The position numbers and the translations under genes are program-made. DNA of 64,000 nt, from positions 2,852,001 through 2,916,000 of the forward strand of contig NZ_BSDP01000001.1 in NCBI RefSeq assembly GCF_027925245.1, written 5' to 3'. This DNA is from Agromyces rhizosphaerae. GTDB taxonomy: Bacteria > Actinomycetota > Actinomycetes > Actinomycetales > Microbacteriaceae. Of this stretch, positions 37,641 through 46,836 are shown piece after piece (position 1 is the stretch's first letter; every line of letters starts with the position of its first letter). The notes under the pieces were generated by a model. That model was not told where the DNA came from and did not search any database. It worked only from the letters and a program-made list of their open reading frames with translations.

Positions 37641-38993
37641 TCAGCGGTACGTCGTCGGGATCGCGGCCTCGCCCGCGCCCAGCCGGAACGCCTCGATCGG
37701 CAGCTCCTGCATCGCCGCCGCGCGCTGCTCCCGCGCGAGTCGTGTGCCGTCGGGCCCGAGCCAGCGCTCGTCGGGCACGCCCGCCCGCATGAGCGGCACG
37801 ACCAGGTCGCGCTCGGTCTGCGACCGGCCCGCGGCCTCCGTCGCCTCGGCGGCATCCGCCCCTGACTCACCCGGCGCGGCCTCGCCCGCGTCGACGATCA
37901 CGACCTCCTCGCGCGCGGTGCGGGTCCCGTCGAGGCGGCGGACCGCGTGCTTGCGCCCGCCGACGCTCACCTTCTGCGCGCTCGACTTCGCCACGTCGAC
38001 CCACGCGCCGGCGTCGTCGCGGCGGGCGACGAGCTTGTAGACCATGCCGGCGGCCGGATGCCCCGAGCCGGTCGCGACCCGGGTACCGACGCCGAACGCG
38101 TCGACCGGCGACCCCGAGAGCGCGGCGATGAGGAACTCGTCGAGGTCGCTCGTGACGGTGATCCTCGTGTCGACGGCACCGAGCTCGTCGAGCTGGCGGC
38201 GCACGTCGGCGACGACCGTCGGGAGGTCGCCCGAGTCGATGCGCACCGCGCCCAATCCGGTGCCGGCCACCTCGATAGCGGTCGCGACGCCCCGCTCGAT
38301 GTCGTAGGTGTCGACGAGCAGCGTGGTGTCCGGGCCCATGGCCTCGACCTGGGCGCGGAACGCGTCGGCCTCGCTGTCGTGCAGCAGCGTGAACGCGTGC
38401 GCGGCGGTGCCCATGGTCGGCACGCCCCAGGTGCGGCCGGCCTCGAGGTTGCTCGTCGCGTCGAAGCCCGCGATGTACGCGGCGCGCGCGGCGGCGATGG
38501 CCGAGCGCTCGTTGGTGCGGCGCGAGCCCATCTCGGCGAGCGGACGACCGAGCGCGACCGACGACATGCGCGCGGCGGCGCTCGCCACGGCCGAGTCGTA
38601 GTTCAGCACGCTCAGGATGAGCGTCTCGAGCACGACGGCCTCGGCGAACGAGCCCTGCACCGTCACGAGCGGCGAGCCGGGGAAGTACGCCTCGCCTTCG
38701 CGGTAGCCCCAGATGTCGCCCGAGAAGCGGTAGTCGGCGAGCCAGTCGAGGGTGGCGGGGCGCACGACCTCGTTGGCGCGCAGCCACTCGAGCTCGGGGT
38801 CGTCGAAGCGGTACTCGGTGATGAGCTGCAGCATCCGCCCGGTGCCCGCGACGACGCCGTAGCGGCGGCCCTCGGGCAGCCGGCGGGCGAAGGCCTCGAA
38901 GACGCTCTCGCGTTCGGCCGTGCCCGACTGCAGAGCGGCGTCGACCATCGTGAGCTCGTAGCGGTCGGTGAGGAGCGCGGCGGATCCGGTCAC
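37641..38993 (-). CDS. pncB: Nicotinate phosphoribosyltransferase
   Basis: A 450-residue enzyme making nicotinate mononucleotide from nicotinate and PRPP in NAD salvage. Family landmarks: LLTDRYELTMVDAAL at the N-terminus, MGSRRTNERSAIAAARAAYIAGFDATSN, VRIDSGDLPTV and VTSDLDEF. GTG start with TAGGCT 7 nt upstream. A Glu/Ala-rich stretch (about 365-385) is inserted before the C-terminal end. Confidence 0.93.
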   Translation of the reverse strand: MTGSAALLTDRYELTMVDAALQSGTAERESVFEAFARRLPEGRRYGVVAGTGRMLQLITEYRFDDPELEWLRANEVVRPATLDWLADYRFSGDIWGYREGEAYFPGSPLVTVQGSFAEAVVLETLILSVLNYDSAVASAAARMSSVALGRPLAEMGSRRTNERSAIAAARAAYIAGFDATSNLEAGRTWGVPTMGTAAHAFTLLHDSEADAFRAQVEAMGPDTTLLVDTYDIERGVATAIEVAGTGLGAVRIDSGDLPTVVADVRRQLDELGAVDTRITVTSDLDEFLIAALSGSPVDAFGVGTRVATGSGHPAAGMVYKLVARRDDAGAWVDVAKSSAQKVSVGGRKHAVRRLDGTRTAREEVVIVDAGEAAPGESGADAAEATEAAGRSQTERDLVVPLMRAGVPDERWLGPDGTRLAREQRAAAMQELPIEAFRLGAGEAAIPTTYR

Positions 38994-39000
38994 GAGTGCG

Positions 39001-39006
39001 AGCCTA
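39001..39006 (-). promoter_or_regulatory. -10 box TAGGCT, leaderless pncB
   Basis: TAGGCT on the minus strand ends 7 nt before the GTG at 38993. Confidence 0.55.
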
Positions 39007-39036
39007 GCGCCGTGCCCGGCGGGCCCGAGCAGCGGG

Positions 39037-39909
39037 CTACGCGCTCGCGGCGGCCTCGGCGGGGCCCGCGCCGCGGGCGGGGCGCCCGACCGCGACGACG
39101 TTGCCGACCGAGATGAGCGCGAGCCCGGTGAGCTGCCAGGCGCTGAGCGCCTGCCCGAGCACCACGAAGCCCGCGAGCGCCGCGGCCGCGGGCTGCACGC
39201 TCTGGAGCACGCCGAAGATGTTGCGGGGCAGCACGCGCAGCACGTTGAGGTCGATCGAGTACGGCAGCGCCGACGAGAGGATGCCCGCGGCCAGGCCGAT
39301 CAGCAGCACGTGCCCGAGCACGCGCGGATCGAGTCCGGCGAGGGCGAAGACGAGCAGGGGAGCGGTGAGCACGGCCGCGACGAGGCTCGCGACTGCGGTG
39401 CCCTGCACGCCCGGCAGGCGCGCGCCGACGCGCTGGTTCAGCACGATGTACGCCGCCCACGCGCCGGCGGCGAGCAGGCCGAGCGCGACGCCGGTGAGGT
39501 CGATGCCCGGCACGGTGCCGGTGAGCAGCACGACGCCGGTGCCCGCGAGCGCGGCGGCGCCGAGATCCAAGCGCCGCCGCGAGCCGACGAGCGCGAGCGT
39601 CAGCGGGCCGAGGAACTCGAGCGTGACGGCGAGGCCCAGGCCGAGGCGCTCGACCGCGCCGTAGAGGGCCCAGTTCATGACGACGAGCGCGAGGCCGAGC
39701 AGCACGGCGGGCCGGATCGCCCGGAACGTCAGCCGCCGCGGGTTCGGTCGCGCGATCGCCAGCAGCGCGGTGGCGGCCACGGCCTGTCGCAGCGCGACCA
39801 CGCCCGCGGGCCCGATGAGCGGGAAGACGGTCGCCCCGAGGGCGGCGCCGACCTGCACCGAGCACGCCCCGCCGACGGATGCGGCGGCCGCGACACGTTC
39901 CTGGTTCAT
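39037..39909 (-). CDS. EamA/DMT-family transporter (RhtA-like exporter)
   Basis: A 290-residue protein with ten predicted membrane helices, the two-repeat EamA layout; motifs such as ALYGAVERLGLGLAVTLEFLGPL and LPRNIFGVLQSVQPAAAAL resemble threonine/homoserine-exporter RhtA-type proteins. Probably exports amino acids or related metabolites. The ATG at 39909 has TAGCGT 7 nt upstream. It is divergent from a LysR gene 68 bp away, its likely regulator. Confidence 0.88.
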   Translation of the reverse strand: MNQERVAAAASVGGACSVQVGAALGATVFPLIGPAGVVALRQAVAATALLAIARPNPRRLTFRAIRPAVLLGLALVVMNWALYGAVERLGLGLAVTLEFLGPLTLALVGSRRRLDLGAAALAGTGVVLLTGTVPGIDLTGVALGLLAAGAWAAYIVLNQRVGARLPGVQGTAVASLVAAVLTAPLLVFALAGLDPRVLGHVLLIGLAAGILSSALPYSIDLNVLRVLPRNIFGVLQSVQPAAAALAGFVVLGQALSAWQLTGLALISVGNVVAVGRPARGAGPAEAAASA

Positions 39910-39916
39910 GTCGCTC

Positions 39917-39922
39917 ACGCTA
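39917..39922 (-). promoter_or_regulatory. -10 box TAGCGT, leaderless EamA gene
   Basis: TAGCGT on the minus strand ends 7 nt before the ATG at 39909. Confidence 0.5.
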
Positions 39923-39948
39923 GGTCGCATTGTCGCGTCCCGGAAATG

Positions 39949-39964
39949 CAATCGACGCCGATTG
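39949..39964. promoter_or_regulatory. Candidate LysR operator
   Basis: Inverted repeat CAATCG-ACGC-CGATTG in the 68-bp gap between the divergent EamA and LysR genes, ending 1 nt before the LysR -10 box. Position and symmetry fit autoregulation and control of the transporter. Confidence 0.55.
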
Positions 39965-39965
39965 A

Positions 39966-39971
39966 TACGCT
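39966..39971 (+). promoter_or_regulatory. -10 box TACGCT, leaderless LysR gene
   Basis: TACGCT ends 6 nt before the ATG at 39978. Confidence 0.5.
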
Positions 39972-39977
39972 CAACGC

Positions 39978-40841
39978 ATGGACGTGGAACTGCGCCACCT
40001 GCGCGCGCTCATCGCGGTCGACGAGGAGCGCTCGTTCACCGATGCGGCGGACGAGCTCGGGCTCTCGCAGGCGGCGGTCTCGCGCACCGTGGCGGCCCTC
40101 GAGCACGAGCTCGGCGTGCCGCTGCTGCACCGCACGACGAGGCGGGTCGAGCCGACCGACGCCGGTGAGGCGTTCCTGGTGGTGGCCCGGCGGATCGTGG
40201 GCGAGCTCGACCGCGCGGTCGCCGGGCTCCGGGGCGAGGCCACGACGATCCGCGTCGGGTACGCGTGGGCGGCGCTCGGCGCGCACACCACGCCCGTGCT
40301 GCGCGAGTGGAACCGCGCGCACGCCGACGCCAGGCTGCGCCTCGTGCGGGTGAGCCGCGCCGAGCTCGCGCTCGCCGAGGGGCGCATCGACCTCGCGGTC
40401 GTGCGCGGGCCGCTCGAGCGCCGCGACCTCCGGTCGGAGGTCGTCGGCACCGAGCGCCGGGTGGTTGCGCTGCCGGTCGACCACGCGCTGGCCTTCCGGG
40501 CATCCGTCACGCTCGCCGACCTCACCGCCGAGACGCTCGCGATCGACCCGCACAACGGCACGACCCGGCGCTCGCTCTGGACCGATGCGGGCCTCGTCGC
40601 GCCGACCACCGTCGAGACGGACGACGTCGAGTCGTGGCTCGACCTCATCGCCGCGGGCGAGGCGGTCGGCGTGACCGCCGAGGCGACCGCCGAGCACTAC
40701 CCGCGGCCGGGCGTCGCGTTCGTGCCCATCTCCGACGCGCCCACGCTCGACGTGCGGCTCGCCTGGCTGCGCGCGCACCCGCACGACGCCGCCGGCCGGC
40801 TCGCCCGCGCCGTCCGGGCGGCATACGGGGCTCCCGGCTGA
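39978..40841 (+). CDS. LysR-family transcriptional regulator
   Basis: A 287-residue regulator: N-terminal winged helix-turn-helix ([39 protein letters not shown]) and a substrate-binding domain beginning near residue 88. Leaderless start. Probably controls the divergent EamA exporter through the palindrome between them. Effector unknown. Confidence 0.92.
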   Translation: MDVELRHLRALIAVDEERSFTDAADELGLSQAAVSRTVAALEHELGVPLLHRTTRRVEPTDAGEAFLVVARRIVGELDRAVAGLRGEATTIRVGYAWAALGAHTTPVLREWNRAHADARLRLVRVSRAELALAEGRIDLAVVRGPLERRDLRSEVVGTERRVVALPVDHALAFRASVTLADLTAETLAIDPHNGTTRRSLWTDAGLVAPTTVETDDVESWLDLIAAGEAVGVTAEATAEHYPRPGVAFVPISDAPTLDVRLAWLRAHPHDAAGRLARAVRAAYGAPG

Positions 40842-40857
40842 TCTAGGCTTGGAGACC

Positions 40858-41676
40858 GTGACGGACGCGCCGATCGGGATCTTCGACTCAGGAGTCGGCG
40901 GGCTCACCGTGGCCCGCGCGGTCAAGGACCAGCTCCCGAACGAGTCGATCCTCTACATCGGCGACCTCGAGCACTCGCCCTACGGGCCCAAGCGCATCGC
41001 CGACGTGCGCGAGTATGCGCTCGCCGTGCTCGACGACCTCGTCGCGCAGGGCGTCAAGATGCTCGTGATCGCCTGCAACACCGCATCCGCCGCCATGCTG
41101 CGCGACGCGCGCGAGCGCTACGAGGTGCCGGTCGTCGAGGTGATCCAGCCCGCCGTGCGGCGCGCGGTCGCCGCCACTCGCTCGGGTCGCGTCGGCGTCA
41201 TCGGTACCGCGGGCACCGTGAACTCCCGCGCCTACGAGGACGCGTTCGCCGCCGCCCCGCACCTCGACCTGCGCACGCGCGCCTGCCCGCGGTTCGTCGA
41301 GTTCGTCGAGGCGGGCGTGACGACCGGGCCCGAGCTGCTCGCGGTCGCCGAGGAGTACCTGGCTCCGCTGCGCGAGGCATCCGTCGATACCCTCGTGCTC
41401 GGCTGCACCCACTACCCGTTCCTCAAGGGCGCGATCCAGTACGTGATGGGCGACCAGGTCACGCTCGTCTCCAGCGACGTCGAGACCGCGAACGACGTGT
41501 ACCGCGTGCTCGTCTCGACGGGGCTCGAACGCACCGCCGGCGCGCCGCCGACCTACCGCTACGAGGCCACCGGCCGCAGCGAGGAGGAGTTCCTCGGGCT
41601 CGCGCACCGGCTCATGGGCCCCGAGATCCAGCACGTCGACCTGGTGCACACCGGCACCATCCCGATCCAGCGCTGA
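40858..41676 (+). CDS. murI: Glutamate racemase
   Basis: A 272-residue enzyme making D-glutamate for peptidoglycan. Start-proximal [17 protein letters not shown], catalytic Cys73 in IACNTAS and Cys183 in [12 protein letters not shown] at 40858 is preferred: GGAG lies just upstream and a TTG at 40849 would be a poor start. A TAGGCT box ends 8 nt before it. First of a run with rph and the rdgB-like gene. Confidence 0.95.
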   Translation: MTDAPIGIFDSGVGGLTVARAVKDQLPNESILYIGDLEHSPYGPKRIADVREYALAVLDDLVAQGVKMLVIACNTASAAMLRDARERYEVPVVEVIQPAVRRAVAATRSGRVGVIGTAGTVNSRAYEDAFAAAPHLDLRTRACPRFVEFVEAGVTTGPELLAVAEEYLAPLREASVDTLVLGCTHYPFLKGAIQYVMGDQVTLVSSDVETANDVYRVLVSTGLERTAGAPPTYRYEATGRSEEEFLGLAHRLMGPEIQHVDLVHTGTIPIQR

Positions 41677-41709
41677 CCGCGCAGCATCCGCTCCACCGAA
41701 GGGAACACC

Positions 41710-42462
41710 ATGACCGACCAGCCCGACCTCCTGAGGGCCGACGGCCGCACGCCCGCGGACCTGCGCGACGTGACGATCGAGCGCGGCTGGAGCGAGCACG
41801 CCGAGGGCTCGGCGCTCATCTCGTTCGGCCGCACCAAGGTGCTCTGCACCGCCTCGTTCACCAACGGCGTGCCGCGCTGGCTCACCGGCAAGGGCAAGGG
41901 CTGGGTCACCGCCGAGTACGCGATGCTGCCGCGCTCGACGAACTCGCGCAACGACCGCGAGGCGGTCAAGGGCAAGATCGGCGGGCGCACGCACGAGATC
42001 TCGCGCCTGATCGGCCGGAGCCTCCGCTCGGTCGTCGACATGAAGGCGCTCGGCGAGAACACGGTCGTGCTCGACTGCGACGTGCTGCAGGCCGACGGCG
42101 GCACGCGCACCGCGGCCATCACCGGCGCGTACGTGGCGCTCGCCGACGCGCTCGAGTGGGGTCGCGAGCACCAGTTCATCGGCAAGAAGGCCGTGCCGCT
42201 CACCGACTCGGTGTCGGCGATCTCGGTCGGCATCATCGACGGCACGCCCATGCTCGACCTCGCCTATGTCGAGGACGTGCGCGCCGAGACCGACATGAAC
42301 GTCGTCGCGACGGGCGCGGGCGCGTTCGTCGAGGTGCAGGGCACCGCCGAGGGCGCGCCGTTCGACCGCGCCGAGCTCGACGCCCTGCTCGACCTGGCGC
42401 TCGCCGGCACGCGCGAGCTCACCGAGATCCAGCGCGCGGTGCTCGCCGCGGCGCAGGCCTAG
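41710..42462 (+). CDS. rph: Ribonuclease PH
   Basis: A 250-residue phosphorolytic 3'-5' exoribonuclease for tRNA 3' maturation. Typical motifs: [57 protein letters not shown] with the phosphate-binding arginines, [26 protein letters not shown] precedes the ATG. The murI-rph-rdgB order is common in actinobacteria. Confidence 0.95.
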   Translation: MTDQPDLLRADGRTPADLRDVTIERGWSEHAEGSALISFGRTKVLCTASFTNGVPRWLTGKGKGWVTAEYAMLPRSTNSRNDREAVKGKIGGRTHEISRLIGRSLRSVVDMKALGENTVVLDCDVLQADGGTRTAAITGAYVALADALEWGREHQFIGKKAVPLTDSVSAISVGIIDGTPMLDLAYVEDVRAETDMNVVATGAGAFVEVQGTAEGAPFDRAELDALLDLALAGTRELTEIQRAVLAAAQA

Positions 42463-42476
42463 CTTCGAGGCCGACG

Positions 42477-43085
42477 ATGGAGATCGTGCTCGCGACGCAC
42501 AACGCGCACAAGGTCGAGGAGTTCCAGCGCATCATCGGCGAGCGGATGCCCGGCGTCACCGTGCTGGGCTACGACGGGCCGGAGCCCGTGGAGGACGGCA
42601 CGAGCTTCGCCGAGAACGCGTTCATCAAGGCGCGCACGGCCGCCGTGCACACCGGGCGCATCGCGCTCGCCGACGACTCGGGCATCGCGGTCGACGTGAT
42701 GGGCGGGTCGCCCGGCATCTTCTCGGCGCGCTGGGCCGGGCCGGATGCGGGTGCGCTCGCGAACCTCGACCTGCTGCTCGCGCAGCTCGCCGACCTGACC
42801 GACCCGGCGAAGCGGCGGGCGGCGTTCCACTGCACGATCGCGCTGGTCGTGCCGCCGTCGGCGGGCCAGGCCGAGGAGTTCGCCGCGGTCGGCGTGTGGC
42901 CGGGGCGGCTCGCGACCGAGGCATCCGGCGCCCACGGCTTCGGCTACGACCCCATCTTCGTGCCCGACGGCCACGACGTGACCGCCGCCGAGCTGACGCC
43001 TGCGCAGAAGAACGCCGAGAGCCACCGGGCGCGCGCCTTCGCCGCGCTGCTGCCCGAGCTGGAGCGGGTGGCCGCCTCCCGCTAG
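42477..43085 (+). CDS. rdgB: Non-canonical purine NTP pyrophosphatase (RdgB/HAM1)
   Basis: A 202-residue housecleaning enzyme hydrolysing dITP/XTP. Motifs: VLATHNAHKVEEF at the N-terminus, GTSFAENAFIKARTAA, LADDSGIAVDVMGGSPGIFSARW and GFGYDPIFVP. The ATG lies 15 nt after the rph stop with GAGG upstream. Last gene before a gene-free region with a strong hairpin. Confidence 0.94.
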   Translation: MEIVLATHNAHKVEEFQRIIGERMPGVTVLGYDGPEPVEDGTSFAENAFIKARTAAVHTGRIALADDSGIAVDVMGGSPGIFSARWAGPDAGALANLDLLLAQLADLTDPAKRRAAFHCTIALVVPPSAGQAEEFAAVGVWPGRLATEASGAHGFGYDPIFVPDGHDVTAAELTPAQKNAESHRARAFAALLPELERVAASR

Positions 43086-43124
43086 CCGCGGCACCCAGCA
43101 TCCGCGCGTGCCTCCCGTCGCTAT

Positions 43125-43184
43125 GGCCAGTCTGCGTCGTCGCGGCCAGCCCTGCACGACTGGCCGCAACGACGCAGACTGGCC
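43125..43184. repeat. 60-bp near-perfect hairpin repeat
   Basis: Arms of 25 bp with one mismatch: GGCCAGTCTGCGTCGT (43125-43140) plus CGCGGCCAG pair with CTGGCCGCA plus ACGACGCAGACTGGCC (43169-43184); 10-nt loop CCCTGCACGA. It lies in the 200-bp gap between rdgB and the CDF gene. No T-tract follows. Its CAGTCTGCG box recurs in the third hairpin at 21628-21651. Confidence 0.85.
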
Positions 43185-43272
43185 GAACCGGGGCGGGAGC
43201 CGCGTCGGCACAGCTGAGAACGCGAATCGTTCCTGATTGGGCGGGCGGTCTCTGGGGCATCCGTCGCCCACC

Positions 43273-43278
43273 TACGCT
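43273..43278 (+). promoter_or_regulatory. -10 box TACGCT, leaderless CDF gene
   Basis: TACGCT ends 7 nt before the ATG at 43286. Confidence 0.5.
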
Positions 43279-43285
43279 GAGGGTG

Positions 43286-44191
43286 ATGGGACACGATCAC
43301 GACCACGCGCGCCACGCGAATCGCACCCGGCTGGGCATCGCGATCGCGATCGTCGCGTCCGTGCTCGTGCTCGAGGTCGTCGGCGCGCTGATCAGCGGCT
43401 CGCTCGCGCTGCTCGCCGACGCGGGCCACATGCTCTCTGACCTCATCGGGCTGATCATCGCGCTCGTCGCGGTGGTGGTCGCCGGCAGGCCCGCGACCGA
43501 TCGGCAGACCTACGGGTACCAGCGCGTCGAGGTGTTCGCGGCGTTGCTGAACTCGATCATCCTGCTCGTGATCGCCGCGTCGGTCACGGTCGAGGCGATC
43601 GGGCGCCTGGTGCGCGCGGACGCCGCCGAGCCGCAGGGCGTGGCGATGCTCGTCGTCGCCGCGATCGGCCTGGTGGCGAACCTCGCCGCGCTGCTCGTGC
43701 TGCGGTCGGGCGCGAAGACGTCGATCAACATGCGCGGCGCCTACCTCGAGGTGCTGGGCGACACGCTCGGCTCGATCGCCGTGATCGTCGCGGCCGGCGT
43801 GATCCTGCTGACCGGCTTCGGCGCGGCCGACGCGATCGCGTCGCTCGTGATCGCCGCGCTCATCGTGCCGCGCGCGCTCGTGCTGCTGCGCGACGTGATG
43901 CGGGTGCTCAGCGAGTCCGCGCCCGCGGAGACGTCGGTCGCCGAGATCCGCACGCACATCCTGCGCACGGCCGGCGTGGTCGACGTGCACGACGTGCACG
44001 TCTGGGCCATCACGTCGGGGTCGCACGTGTTCACGGCGCACGTCGTGGTCGAGCCCGAGCTGCTCGCCGAAGGCCGGGCATCCGCCCTGCTCGAGGAACT
44101 CGGCGGATGCCTCGAGGAGCACTTCGACGTCGACCACTCGACGTTCCAGCTCGAACCCGCCGGGCACCAGGAGCGCGCGCAGCACCCGTGA
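43286..44191 (+). CDS. Cation diffusion facilitator (zinc/cobalt efflux)
   Basis: A 301-residue transporter with a His-rich start (MGHDHDHARHANR), six membrane helices and the paired metal-site residues HMLSD in helix 2 (ADAGHMLSDLIGL) and YLEVLGDTLGS in helix 5. The C-terminal cytoplasmic domain (DVHDVHVWAITSG) is typical of ZitB/CzcD-like zinc exporters. Leaderless start. Confidence 0.92.
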   Translation: MGHDHDHARHANRTRLGIAIAIVASVLVLEVVGALISGSLALLADAGHMLSDLIGLIIALVAVVVAGRPATDRQTYGYQRVEVFAALLNSIILLVIAASVTVEAIGRLVRADAAEPQGVAMLVVAAIGLVANLAALLVLRSGAKTSINMRGAYLEVLGDTLGSIAVIVAAGVILLTGFGAADAIASLVIAALIVPRALVLLRDVMRVLSESAPAETSVAEIRTHILRTAGVVDVHDVHVWAITSGSHVFTAHVVVEPELLAEGRASALLEELGGCLEEHFDVDHSTFQLEPAGHQERAQHP

Positions 44192-44215
44192 CGGATGCCC
44201 CGGGGCATCCGCTCG

Positions 44216-44989
44216 TCAGTCGTGGCGGTCGTCGTCGTGGTGCGGGTGCTCGTGGTGGCCGCCGTGCTCCAGCGTCTCCTGGTCGAGCACGAGCTCGCGC
44301 GCCTCGAACGCGTCGGTGATGACGTCCTCGCCCGCGGCCTCGGCGCGCTTCGCCTTGCGCGACGACTGCCAGTAGTGGAACAGCGTGACGAGCAGGGTGG
44401 CGCCGACCGCGACGATGAGGATCAGGTCGATGTACTCGCGCACGAAGTCGGCCACCCACGGGATGTACGCGATCGCGTAGCCGACGTAGGTGAGCCCGAC
44501 GCCCCAGATGACCGCGCCGATGAAGTTGTAGAGCGTGTACTTGCGGTAGTTCATGTGCCCGACGCCCGCGGCGACCGGCGTGAAGGTGCGCACGATCGGC
44601 ACGAAGCGCGCGAGGATCACGGCCATCGCGCCGAACCGCTCGAAGAACGCGTTCGTGCGTTCGACGTTCTTCACGCTGAAGATGCCGGACTCCTTGCGCT
44701 CGAAGACGCTCGGCCCGAACTTGTGCCCGATGAGGTAGCCCACCTCGCCCCCGAGGAACGCGGCGAAGCCGATCGCGAGGCACACCCACCAGATGTCGAC
44801 GCCGAACACCAGCGAGGTGTGCGTGAGCAGGCCGGCGATGATGAGCAGCGTGTCGCCCGGCAGGAGGAAGCCCACGAGCAGGCCGGTCTCGGCGAAGACG
44901 ATGAAGCACACGACCAGCAGTGCCCACGGACCCGCGGCGGCGATGATCGTCTCCGGGTCGAGGAACGGCAGGAGCGCGGTCGGGCTCAT
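44216..44989 (-). CDS. DedA/SNARE-associated family membrane protein
   Basis: A 257-residue protein with about five membrane segments and the DedA landmarks FAETGLLVGFLLPGDTLL, GGEVGYLIGHKFG and RFVPIVRTFTPVAAG. The family is linked to lipid scrambling and envelope homeostasis. The C-terminus is His/Asp-rich (HGGHHEHPHHDDDRHD), an unusual potential metal-binding tail. Confidence 0.9.
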   Translation of the reverse strand: MSPTALLPFLDPETIIAAAGPWALLVVCFIVFAETGLLVGFLLPGDTLLIIAGLLTHTSLVFGVDIWWVCLAIGFAAFLGGEVGYLIGHKFGPSVFERKESGIFSVKNVERTNAFFERFGAMAVILARFVPIVRTFTPVAAGVGHMNYRKYTLYNFIGAVIWGVGLTYVGYAIAYIPWVADFVREYIDLILIVAVGATLLVTLFHYWQSSRKAKRAEAAGEDVITDAFEARELVLDQETLEHGGHHEHPHHDDDRHD

Positions 44990-45152
44990 CGGGGTGGACT
45001 CCAGACGTCGGCAGGCCTCGCGCGGCGGCTGCGGCGGTCGGAAAACGTGAGCACAATTCTATCCGCGACCGGGGACCCCGAAACGGGGGGAGAACCCCCG
45101 GAACAGGGGGCAACTCAGGGGGCTCGGCGGGTTCCGGCGCCCCGGGTGCGGG

Positions 45153-45797
45153 TCAGGCGTCGAGCGCGTCGAACACGGCGCTGTTCAGCGCGAACGAGCG
45201 GCGCACCTCGGCGATGAGGCGGTCGACGGATGCCGCGGGCAGCCGCAGCTCGTTGATGCCCTCGCGGTACCGGCGCTTGAACGGCACAGGCGCCTCGAGC
45301 CGGTCGAAGCGCCCGAATGCGAGCTGGTCGGGGGTGGCGCCGTAGTGGCGCGCGATCAGCGCGGCGATGGCCTGCCCACCCGAGAGGTCGCCGAGGTAGC
45401 GCGTGTAGTGGTGCGCGAGGTACTCGACCACGTCGTGGCGGCCGACGATGTCGCGCAGGTGAGCCGCGTAGGCGGCGGTCGCGGGCAGCGCCGGGTGCGT
45501 GGTGCGGCGGTCGGGGACGCCGAGGGCGAGCAGGTCGGACTCGATCGCGGGCATGCGGTCGAGCTCGGGCTGGAACAGCTCGGGGTCGCCGGCGCGGTGC
45601 TCCCACGACTCGAGCGCCTCGTAGATCCAGGCGAGCTGCGCGAGGTAGCGCGCGTAGGCGTCGAGGTCGAGCTCGCCCGCCATGAGCCGGGTCACGAACC
45701 CGCGCGTCTCGGCCGCCTTGTGGTCCTCCGCCGAGGCCGTGCGGATGAGCGCGGCCACGTCGAGCGGCGCCGTTTCGGTGAGGGTGTCGCTCGTCAT
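45153..45797 (-). CDS. Biliverdin-producing heme oxygenase
   Basis: A 214-residue enzyme cleaving heme to biliverdin, CO and iron. Proximal His in SAEDHKAAETRGFV and distal-helix Gly pair in LGDLSGGQAIAAL are present. ATG at 45797 is chosen by homology length; no good Shine-Dalgarno is seen. The DtxR-type iron box just upstream indicates iron-repressed expression for iron scavenging from heme. Confidence 0.93.
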   Translation of the reverse strand: MTSDTLTETAPLDVAALIRTASAEDHKAAETRGFVTRLMAGELDLDAYARYLAQLAWIYEALESWEHRAGDPELFQPELDRMPAIESDLLALGVPDRRTTHPALPATAAYAAHLRDIVGRHDVVEYLAHHYTRYLGDLSGGQAIAALIARHYGATPDQLAFGRFDRLEAPVPFKRRYREGINELRLPAASVDRLIAEVRRSFALNSAVFDALDA

Positions 45798-45819
45798 GGG
45801 GAGGCCGATCGTGTGGGGG

Positions 45820-45838
45820 TTAGGGTTACCTAACCAAC
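45820..45838 (-). promoter_or_regulatory. DtxR/IdeR-type iron box
   Basis: The 19-bp site matches the DtxR consensus TTAGGTTAGCCTAACCTAA at 14 of 19 positions without gaps and contains the palindrome GGTTAGG-GTTA-CCTAACC (45818-45835). It lies 23 bp upstream of the heme oxygenase ATG, next to a TAGGTT box, where a bound repressor would block transcription when iron is plentiful. Confidence 0.75.
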
Positions 45839-45896
45839 CTACGGCGGGCGGTGGTGGCCCGCAAGGGCCGAACGGATGCCTGTGGGCGGCACGCGG

Positions 45897-45902
45897 TACG
45901 TT
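45897..45902 (+). promoter_or_regulatory. -10 box TACGTT, leaderless LLM oxidoreductase gene
   Basis: TACGTT ends 6 nt before the ATG at 45909, supporting it over a longer in-frame start at 45876. Confidence 0.5.
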
Positions 45903-45908
45903 CTGCGC

Positions 45909-46778
45909 ATGCGCTACGGCTTCGTCGTCACCGGCTCCGACCCGAACCTCGCCGTCGAACTCGCGCCGCTCATCGAGCAGCACGGGTGGGACGGCATGTT
46001 CGTCTGGGAGGGCATCTGGGCGACCGACCCGTGGTCGGTGCTCGCCGCCGCCGCGATGCGCACTGAGCGCATCTGCCTCGGCACGATGCTCACCCCGCTG
46101 CCGCGCCGCCGGCCGTGGGAGCTCGCGAGCCAGACCGCGACGGTCGACGCCCTCTCGCACGGCCGCACGGTGCTGTCGGTGGGCCTCGGCGTGCCGCAGG
46201 AGGTCGAGCAGCGGTTCTGGATCTTCGAGGACGACCCCGGCCGGCGCACCCGCGCCGAACTGCTCGACGAGGGCCTCGAGATGCTCGACCACCTCTGGCG
46301 CGGCGAGCCGTTCGAGTACGACGGGCAGCACTATCGTGCCGCCCGCACCGAGACGCTGCTGCCGGCGGCGACCGTGCAGCGCCCGCGCATCCCCACCTGG
46401 GTGGTCGGCGTCTGGCCCCGCATGAAGTCCATGCGCCGGGTCGCGAGGTACGACGGGTGGATTCCGAACTACGCGCCGCCCGGGGCATCCGTCGTCGATG
46501 CCGAGCAGCAGGCGGCCGCCTACACGCCGGAGGTCGCGGCCGAGGCGATCGCATGGCTGCGTGCCGAGCGCGATCGGTTGGGGCTCGCCGACCGTCCGTT
46601 CGACGTGGTGCAGGAGGGCGTGACGACCGGCACGGACGCGGCGGCCGACGCCGCGGTCGTGCGCCCGTGGGCCGACGCCGGTGCGACGTGGTGGCTCGAG
46701 GCCGACTGGTCGGTGCCCGAGGAACGGGTGGCGGATGCCGCGCGGGCGCGCATCGCCGCGGGCCCGCCCCGAGGATGA
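45909..46778 (+). CDS. LLM class flavin-dependent oxidoreductase
   Basis: A 289-residue luciferase-like TIM-barrel protein (WDGMFVWEGIWATDPWSVLAAAA, ICLGTMLTPLPRRRPWELA, LDEGLEMLDHLWRGEPFEYDGQHY). Uses FMN or F420; the substrate is unknown. Divergent from the heme oxygenase, but the iron box lies closer to the latter. Confidence 0.87.
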   Translation: MRYGFVVTGSDPNLAVELAPLIEQHGWDGMFVWEGIWATDPWSVLAAAAMRTERICLGTMLTPLPRRRPWELASQTATVDALSHGRTVLSVGLGVPQEVEQRFWIFEDDPGRRTRAELLDEGLEMLDHLWRGEPFEYDGQHYRAARTETLLPAATVQRPRIPTWVVGVWPRMKSMRRVARYDGWIPNYAPPGASVVDAEQQAAAYTPEVAAEAIAWLRAERDRLGLADRPFDVVQEGVTTGTDAAADAAVVRPWADAGATWWLEADWSVPEERVADAARARIAAGPPRG

Positions 46779-46824
46779 CTCACAAGTCGGCGTGGTGATT
46801 CCGCGATCGGACCCGTGCGCCCGG

Positions 46825-46830
46825 TAGGTT
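46825..46830 (+). promoter_or_regulatory. -10 box TAGGTT, leaderless start
   Basis: TAGGTT ends 6 nt before the ATG at 46837. Confidence 0.5.
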
Positions 46831-46836
46831 TTCGCC

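Noticed and set aside
43125..43184. rdgB terminator
   Set aside because: The stem is strong but has no following T-tract and its box recurs at another locus, so it is listed as a repeat; it may still terminate transcription.
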